NCBI RefSeq assembly: GCF_001949145.1
Contig: NW_019091456.1
Coordinates: 558,620 to 607,835 of the forward strand
Reading direction: 5' to 3'
Source: Acanthaster planci
Lineage: Eukaryota; Echinodermata; Asteroidea; Valvatida; Acanthasteridae
Length of the DNA: 49,216 bases
Shown piece after piece: positions 46,601 through 49,216 of this stretch. The stretch's first letter is position 1. Each line of letters begins with the position of its first letter. A program made the translations under genes and the position numbers. Under the pieces are notes generated by a model that was given only the letters and a program-made list of their open reading frames with translations, did not search any database and was not told where the DNA came from.

Positions 46601-48377
46601 GCTGGGACTTATTTTGAGTGCCGTATTCAGGTCATTAGTAATCCTACGCATACAAGCCTAGGGTGAAAGGTAATCATTCATTAATTTTTATGAATTTTCA
46701 AACCCACGTTCAATTAAACTGGATTAAAAAAAAAATCCCATCCAATCTCGCTTTACACAGCAGGTGGTTTTGTCGGATCCAAGTCCCACATTATGGGTTA
46801 ACGTCCACTCTCGGTGCACAACATTTCTGTACCTGAAATTTTCAATCTGTATCAGCCTGCTGACGAGTAGTGGGTTTTTTGGTCACAAACATGTGCTGTC
46901 TCACACCAAGTCAAAGACCAGCATTTGTTTCTGGTCACCTGGATACTTGTGACGGGTCTTGTGAGAGGGCAAGCATTGAACTTGACTACACCAATACAGG
47001 AGTCACATGTACATGTAGCATAGTGCTAGCTAGCTGATTGTAGAGCTGTGACATGCATACATGTACATGTACTGGTACATGTTTTATGTACATATTGACT
47101 TGTTTGGCTACATGTGGTTGAAGTGAGCCCAAAAAATGACACACATACTGTTATTTTACATGCGAGTGATCTTGGGTCAGACAAGCTTTTTAACAACAGA
47201 AAGAACCATTTTAGCATTTTCACGGCTCCATTTTTAAAATTCCTCCTTGAATAGACCTTGCTGCAACCATAGAGCCAACTAAAGTGGACGGAATCCAGAC
47301 AGATCCTTGACAACAAAGGCACTACTGTCCCTGAAGCATTATTCACTGTGCTTGTGTAGTCTGCTTTACAAGTGCTGGAGTCAGATTCCACCGTATGGAC
47401 ACCTACATGAACATGTACGTGTGTCCAGAAATTAGGGGTCCAAAAGTGTGACATTTTAGTGTCCCTGTTACATCTGACCTTTGTCATTTGACATGGAAAC
47501 ATCATCAGAATTGATTTCAAACTATTACTATTTGTTTGGCAGGTAATTTGCATTAATTCGTCACTCTTGGAAATTGGAAAATGTGTTCTGAACTTACAAA
47601 ATCATATGTCAGATGTGACAGGGACACACAAAAAATGGATCCCTAATTTCAGGAATTACCCACATGTATACATTATCAAATGCTGGGGGAGGGCATTGGA
47701 AATGACAGGATGATCCAACGCATGCCCAACTCAGCGTCAGTGCAAAAACTGCATTCAATTACTGAATGTGAACAAAAGTACCGGGAGTTGGAAAGTTTTG
47801 TACATACCGGAGCATGTACATGTACGTGTATGCACTCACCTGCATGTTCCATTGCATTTTTTTACACACTTTTTGTACACTGCACGTGTATTTACAGTAT
47901 AATGCAATTGAAAGTTAACACTGTGAATTGGGCTGGGAACCTGGTGGGAAAAAAATCCTTTTTCACATTTCACTTGTACAAAAATCTGTGAAAATCTGTT
48001 CCCCATTTTTTTCACAGGAAATTTTCCACTTGTCGGTAATTCTTGGAAAATCTTTTCCCACTTGTATGAAAATCTTTGAAATTTTTTCCCACTCCGGGAA
48101 AGTTTTTTTTTCACATTTTGTGAAGTGGAACTGAATTCCTAAGGGGAAGAGAAAAAGTGCAAAAAGATCAATTTTCCCATCAACGGGTTACCTTCCAATA
48201 CACAGCAATGCATTCATGTCGGCCAAAGGTCAGATTCCTAAAGGCTCACAGGTAAAAAAACAACAGCCTTACCCTTGCATCTTCTACCAACAGACTGGTG
48301 ACGTCCACAGCCTGTCTTCGTGACCTCCTCTCATGGTTATCCTTCTGGAGGCTGTACATATTCTCCAGGGCACCAAT
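28373..48377 (-). CDS. PCSK1-like: Prohormone convertase (kexin-type subtilisin protease), PC1/3-like, 5'-incomplete; whole-gene summary
   Basis: Thirteen exons join in frame to 738 residues plus a stop. Members of this family are Ca2+-dependent serine endoproteases that cut precursors after paired basic residues in the secretory pathway. PC1/3 itself processes prohormones in dense-core granules. Visible order: half prodomain (1-50), catalytic domain (about 51-420) with Asp114, His157, oxyanion Asn258 and Ser341, P domain (about 423-584), then an acidic and charged tail (585-738) without a hydrophobic segment. The three family disulfides are possible: C174/C333, C266/C296, C423/C473. PC1/3 is favoured over PC2, PC5 and PC7 by the prodomain pattern IG-LEN-Y with NH-RRSRR, by Asn (not Asp as in PC2) at the oxyanion position, and by the C-terminal amphipathic helix. 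Signal peptide and early prodomain exons are outside the window. Family assignment is near certain; the subfamily is less so (about 0.6). Confidence 0.93.
29210..29704. mobile_element. MITE with 16-bp perfect TIRs and TAA target duplication
   Basis: A 495-bp element with inverted ends AGCCTGGTTTCCATAT (16 of 16 identical), flanked by TAA at 29207-29209 and 29705-29707. A 3-bp TWA duplication suggests the PIF/Harbinger group. There is no transposase frame. It is in the last intron of the convertase gene. Confidence 0.75.
30216..30388 (-). CDS. PCSK1-like: Convertase exon l: acidic tail segment
   Basis: Codon 597 remainder plus residues 598-654, phase 1 to 0. The acceptor is CTTTCCATTTTAG and the donor AATAGA|GTAAGG. 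Both phases fit the neighbouring exons, which is the main reason to place it in this gene. The product is very acidic (for example [16 protein letters not shown]) with a Pro-rich end. No homologous domain is recognised. The tail of PC1/3 is also poorly conserved and partly acidic. Confidence 0.8.
30856..31345. mobile_element. piggyBac-type MITE, second, decayed copy
   Basis: Collinear with 38563-39106: shared blocks include CCACTTGC, GTAACAAAAG-CCGTACT, GAACAAAAGACC, ACAGTATACCA and GGCAGGCCTG, and both end near TGTGTGGGTGTA. The left TTAA has mutated to TCAA (30852-30855) and I cannot find the right TIR, so the right end is approximate and probably deleted. It lies in the intron between exons k and l. 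Confidence 0.65.
32083..32576 (-). CDS. PCSK1-like: Convertase exon k: P domain
   Basis: Codon 432 remainder, residues 433-596, first base of codon 597; phase 2 to 1. Donor GACG|GTGCGT. Landmarks: KLEV (439-442), Cys473, KLEH (478-481), RRGD (492-495), an N-glycosylation sequon at Asn518, WGENP-TGTW (534-542) and the last strand VQLILYGT (577-584). The P domain stabilises the catalytic domain and sets its Ca2+ and pH dependence in this family. About 25-30 extra residues separate Cys423 and Cys473 compared with other members, so an unrecognised in-frame intron between about 32480 and 32550 is possible. The acceptor used (CTACAGAG) is the one that fits the phase. Confidence 0.85.
33369..33590 (-). 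CDS. PCSK1-like: Convertase exon j: end of catalytic domain
   Basis: Codon 358 remainder, residues 359-431, two bases of codon 432; phase 2 to 2. Acceptor ACGTTCTCAG, donor [37 protein letters not shown] and the K-x-x-C motif (Cys423) follow the convertase pattern to the start of the P domain. NGAG with VN and FGFG is closer to PC1/3 than to furin. Confidence 0.95.
34079..34179 (-). CDS. PCSK1-like: Convertase exon i: catalytic Ser
   Basis: Residues 325-357 plus two bases of codon 358, phase 0 to 2. The acceptor has a strong T-run (CTTTTTTTGGCAG) and the donor is GCCAA|GTGAGT. ITTD, Cys333 and [11 protein letters not shown] are family hallmarks; Ser341 (third residue of GTSS) is the nucleophile. 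A near copy of the first part of this exon lies 54 bp upstream in the intron, in the same frame. Confidence 0.95.
34147..34254 (-). repeat. 54-bp in-frame tandem duplication at the exon i acceptor
   Basis: On the + strand, ATGCAC-CATCG-GGATATCTGTTGT blocks start at 34151 and 34205, 54 bp apart, about 85% identical over some 32 bp. The second copy is intronic. Read on the minus strand in the exon frame it encodes [10 protein letters not shown], a near copy of the exon's [10 protein letters not shown], and the frame stays open across the junction. Confidence 0.75.
34560..34690. repeat. Tandem palindromic repeat (GTCGTGAATAAATTCACGAC)
   Basis: Degenerate repeats centred on near-palindromes: TGTGAATAAATTCACA (34583-34598) and GTCGTGAATAAATTCACGAC (34666-34685), with related TCGGGAATAATTTCATGACGTC between them. 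It is in the intron between exons h and i. No coding potential. Confidence 0.6.
34988..35230 (-). CDS. PCSK1-like: Convertase exon h: oxyanion-hole Asn
   Basis: Residues 244-324, 81 codons, phase 0-0. Acceptor TTTTATTCATCAG; donor [26 protein letters not shown] carries Asn258, the oxyanion residue (PC2 has Asp here). Cys266 and Cys296 are the expected disulfide pair. The usual C-N-C-D-G-Y is C-G-A-D-A-Y (266-271), so the second Cys is Ala while the Asp is kept. The end (305-322) is about ten residues longer than usual. A nearer GT (CTTG|GTGAAA) is phase 1 and would not join the next exon at its conserved ITTD. Confidence 0.93.
35255..35400. repeat. Dispersed repeat, related to 46340-46480
   Basis: GCAA-C-CTTGAAAATGCAC, followed by GTTGGGTTTCTGCCAACCT and TTTAATTTTC, matches 46381-46440 (GCAATCTTTGAAAATGCACT, GAGTTTCCAGTCTAACCTCC, ATTAAATTTT). 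Both copies are directly upstream of a convertase acceptor (exons h and b). Family unknown. Confidence 0.5.
35600..36200. repeat. G/T-rich minisatellite in intron between exons g and h
   Basis: About 600 bp built from variants of GGGTTGGGTTGGCTGGGGTG and GGGTTGAGTTGGCTGG in tandem. The + strand is almost free of C runs and carries hundreds of GGG/GG blocks; the minus (sense) strand is C/A-rich. It ends about 20 bp before the exon g donor. Confidence 0.9.
36220..36392 (-). CDS. PCSK1-like: Convertase exon g: substrate-groove segment with SCCWGP
   Basis: Codon 186 remainder plus residues 187-243, phase 1 to 0. Acceptor TTTGCATCAG, donor GAG|GTAAAA. Contains IRFLDG, VTD-MMEA and DNGKT, all family landmarks. 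Residues 214-219 read SCCWGP where most family members have SASWGP, so two cysteines replace Ala and Ser beside the conserved Trp of the substrate groove. Directly 3' of the donor, in the intron, lies a 600-bp G-rich minisatellite (on the opposite strand). Confidence 0.94.
36969..37057 (-). CDS. PCSK1-like: Convertase exon f: catalytic His
   Basis: Last base of codon 156, residues 157-185, first base of codon 186; phase 2 to 1. Acceptor TTCACACAG, donor [18 protein letters not shown] contains catalytic His157 and the conserved free Cys161. NNGICGVG supplies Cys174, expected to pair with Cys333. The segment GAAPKAGIG departs from the GVAYN-[SA]-[KR] usual in vertebrate convertases. Confidence 0.95.
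37207..37491. mobile_element. hAT-type MITE, copy 3, with internal 12-bp minisatellite
   Basis: A 285-bp element flanked by a perfect 8-bp target duplication, ACAGCTGT (37199-37206 and 37492-37499). The inverted ends read CACTGTTGTAGTCGAGACCA and, on the other strand from the right, CAGTGTTGCAATTGAAACCA. About ten copies of a 12-bp unit (CTTGTGTCTGGT or CTTGTGCATGGT) occupy 37345-37476. It shares ends and the core block AACAAAAGCATTCCTTTGTC with the other copies. It sits in the intron between convertase exons e and f. Confidence 0.85.
37793..37875 (-). CDS. PCSK1-like: Convertase exon e
   Basis: Residues 129-155 plus two bases of codon 156, phase 0 to 2. The acceptor is TCACTTGCAG and the donor AACAA|GTAGGT. 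The segment [19 protein letters not shown] matches the conserved convertase stretch (Y/W-D-x-N-x-ND-x-DP). A donor-like GTGGGG occurs earlier at 37809, but only the GTAGGT donor restores the frame to the HGTRCAGE exon, giving NNHGTRC at the join. Confidence 0.92.
38563..39106. mobile_element. piggyBac-type MITE, complete copy
   Basis: A 544-bp element whose ends read TTAA-CCACTTGCCGCCGCC on the left and, on the other strand from the right, TTAA-CCACTTTGCGCCGGTG. TTAA at 38559-38562 and 39107-39110 is the piggyBac-type target duplication, and TIRs starting with CC fit that superfamily. No transposase reading frame is present. It shares its interior with the copy at 30856. It lies in the 2089-bp intron between exons d and e. 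Confidence 0.75.
39965..40002 (-). CDS. PCSK1-like: Convertase microexon d (38 nt)
   Basis: Completes Gly116 and encodes residues 117-128 ([12 protein letters not shown]). It is flanked by the acceptor GCTCTTTTAG and the donor TAT|GTAAGT. It supplies the family segment after the catalytic Asp (DDG-[IVL]-[ED]-x-x-HPDL-x-x-NY). Without it the Asp exon and the next exon do not join in frame (phase 1 against phase 0). It is too short to appear as an open reading frame; I found it by searching for HPDL codons on the minus strand. Confidence 0.93.
40242..40273. other. Perfect 12-bp hairpin
   Basis: CATTGTGTGGAC (242-253 of the 40-kb block) and GTCCACACAATG (40262-40273) pair exactly around an 8-nt loop. 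A less perfect relative (CATAGTGAGGAC ... GTCCACATAGTG) lies just upstream at about 40190-40228. Intronic, unknown function. Confidence 0.55.
42853..43110. mobile_element. About 250-bp TIR element, copy 1
   Basis: The ends are inverted repeats starting GGTCATTC, followed by a GGG(A/G)TC block and a CATCTGA(T)-type block, with GTCCCTGTTACATCTGGCAT on the right arm. The centre contains GACTTCAAACTA then TTTGTTTGGCAGGTA, shared with the element at 47424. It lies in the 5.7-kb intron. The target duplication is unclear. Confidence 0.6.
45668..45776 (-). CDS. PCSK1-like: Convertase exon c: catalytic Asp
   Basis: Residues 80-115 plus the first base of codon 116. Acceptor CACTTTTCAG, donor GATGATG|GTGAGT, phase 0 to 1. 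The TPGVDMN segment and the strand ending VVAVVDD carry the catalytic aspartate (Asp114, first D of DDG). The TPG-x-D-x-N pattern also resembles PC2. The next intron is the largest in the visible gene (5665 bp) and hides a microexon on its far side. Confidence 0.95.
46179..46310 (-). CDS. PCSK1-like: Convertase exon b: prodomain end, primary cleavage site, start of mature enzyme
   Basis: Residues 36-79 in phase 0-0, between the acceptor ACGTTCAG and the donor CTG|GTAGGT. VAWVEQQ (36-42) is the conserved end of the convertase prodomain. HEKR (47-50) is in the place of the primary autocatalytic site, but P4 is His where family members usually have Arg. A longer than usual acidic linker with an N-glycosylation sequon (NQT, Asn58) precedes the conserved FNDP and QWYL of the mature N terminus. 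The following intron is short (402 bp). Confidence 0.93.
46340..46480. repeat. Dispersed repeat, partner of 35255-35400
   Basis: Same block order as the partner copy. It begins close to the acceptor of exon b, where a T-rich stretch and the GAAAATGCAC core are recognisable. The ends are not defined. Confidence 0.5.
47055..47095. repeat. ACATGT-type microsatellite
   Basis: CATACATGTACATGTACTGG then TACATGTTTTATGTACAT. Short palindromic ACATGT/GTACAT runs recur in the window (for example 16456-16470, 46984-46998 and 47814-47826) and look like a genome-wide feature. Confidence 0.7.
47424..47657. mobile_element. About 250-bp TIR element, copy 2
   Basis: The arms read AGAAATTAGGGGTCCA on the left and GAAATTAGGGATCCA in reverse on the right. 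GTGTCCCTGTTACATCTGAC pairs with GTCAGATGTGACAGGGACAC. The interior (GATTTCAAACTA, TTTGTTTGGCAGGTA, CTTGGAAAT, AAATCATATGTCAGATGT) matches the element at 42853. It is in the first visible intron of the convertase gene. Confidence 0.65.
47940..48130. repeat. Degenerate repeat of TTTTCCCACTTGT / AAAATCTTTGAAA blocks
   Basis: Blocks such as ACTTGTACAAAAATCTGTGAAA, CTTTTCCCACTTGTATGAAA and TCACATTTTGTGAAGTGG recur at about 35-45-bp spacing. It is AT-rich, in the first visible intron, and shows no coding signal. Confidence 0.4.
48273..48377 (-). CDS. PCSK1-like: Convertase exon a: prodomain with internal RRSRR site
   Basis: Encodes residues 1-35 of the visible protein in phase 0-0. It starts after an AG acceptor (ATGCAG) and ends at a good donor, AGG|GTAAGG. 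The pattern IGALENMY, then K-x-N-H, then RRSRR (17-21) closely resembles the PC1/3 prodomain, where the internal basic site is the secondary autocleavage point that releases the inhibitory propeptide. The exon or exons encoding the signal peptide and first prodomain half must lie above 48377. I found no convincing candidate before the window ends. Confidence 0.88.
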
Positions 48378-49109
48378 CTGCATTCATAGGGTCAGACACA
48401 GGCCCACGAGGATTCCGTTAATCATGTTTATGTATACACCATATTTGAATCAAGTTAAGTGTAAATCATTTCATTACGATCTTCCGTAATCAAAGCCACT
48501 TCAAATAAAGAAACATTTTCTAGGGCTGTGCCAAGTATCTGAATAACGGATCAAATATTCAAATATTTTTTTCTGAATTTGAATGTTCGAATGCAAAATT
48601 CATGAAAAGGGAAAATTTTCTTTTCTTTTGAATGAGAAAAAGTGCACTGTGGAAGCTTGTTTCAAGCAGATTCAAATGAAAAGCAACAAAAATCTTGCAA
48701 ATTCAAAAAGCAAATTATTCATTAAACGATTTAAAAGGACTAGAAATTTTTAACAGGGCAGAAAGTGTTGTTCATCTCTCAAATCTTGCTAAATCATGGC
48801 TGGAGACACTCCTAGATGTGAGAAGCTATTATATTGATTATAATGTTTAATTGTGTGTGTTATTGCAACTGATTTTGTATCTGGTTTGTTCATTAACAAT
48901 CTCCCAGTCAGTACGACCGAATATGTGGATATTCAATCAAATTGAAGGTCAAGTACATGTATCTAAATAGTGAATTATTTCAATAAGCAATTTGCGAGTT
49001 ATATTTGAATAAAATCTAGTGCATTGAGTTACATGTATCTGACTACACATAAACATTACGATTTGAGTTCCCCAGACTAAAAACACTGTTGCTACATGTA
49101 AATGACTAA

Positions 49110-49216
49110 ACCTGTTCTGTTCCTCTCAGAAGTGGAAGAGAATGGCTGAACCTGTTGTTTCCCCTCAGATGTGGAAGAGAATGGCTGAACCTGTTCTTTT
49201 CCTCTCAGAAGTGGAA
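49110..49216. repeat. 39-40-bp tandem repeat at window edge
   Basis: Two full units and one partial of AACCTGTT-(C/G)T-TTCC-CTCAGA-GTGGAAGAGAATGGCTG. It continues past the end of the window and lies in an intron of the convertase gene. Confidence 0.8.

Noticed and set aside
28373-48377. Assignment to PC7 or furin
   Set aside because: First considered because of HIVV and the P-domain pattern. The prodomain LEN-Y with NH-RRSRR, NGAG-x-x-VN and the tail without a membrane segment fit PC1/3 better; PC2 is disfavoured by Asn at the oxyanion position.

Overview
This is eukaryotic, animal-type genomic DNA. It has long AT-rich gene-free stretches, one multi-exon gene with GT-AG introns, tRNA-derived SINEs, many short terminal-inverted-repeat (TIR) elements and scattered ACATGT-type microsatellites. 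No bacterial operon structure is present. The gene content and the repeat style suggest a marine invertebrate, possibly a cephalochordate-like deuterostome; that placement is a low-confidence inference.

The only protein-coding gene I can support lies on the minus strand, from 48377 down to the stop codon at 28373. I reconstructed it from 13 exons whose splice phases all agree. It encodes the C-terminal 738 residues of a kexin/subtilisin-type proprotein convertase, most like prohormone convertase 1/3 (PCSK1). The visible parts are the second half of the prodomain, the catalytic domain with Asp114, His157, Asn258 and Ser341 (numbered from the first visible residue), the P domain, and a highly charged tail with no membrane segment that ends in a PC1/3-like amphipathic helix. 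The signal peptide and first half of the prodomain lie beyond the right edge. The gene includes a 38-nt microexon, an in-frame 54-bp duplication of the start of the exon carrying the catalytic Ser, and several unusual residues.

Layout from left to right. Positions 1-28,000 contain no recognisable gene. This stretch is AT-rich and interrupted by several short CpG/GC-rich blocks (about 7.4-8.0, 11.0-11.3, 13.4-13.7, 14.6-15.1, 18.1-18.4, 20.3-20.6, 21.6-22.3 and 24.2-24.9 kb). It also holds three SINE copies, foldback elements and degenerate minisatellites. Positions 28.1-48.4 kb are the convertase gene. Its introns and 3' flank carry hAT-type MITEs with internal minisatellites, a piggyBac-type MITE with TTAA ends, a TAA-flanked MITE, a pair of about 250-bp inverted-repeat elements and a 600-bp G-rich minisatellite. 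Positions 48.4-49.2 kb are intron of the same gene and end in a tandem repeat.

All calls come from reading the sequence and from remembered family features. No database search was run.
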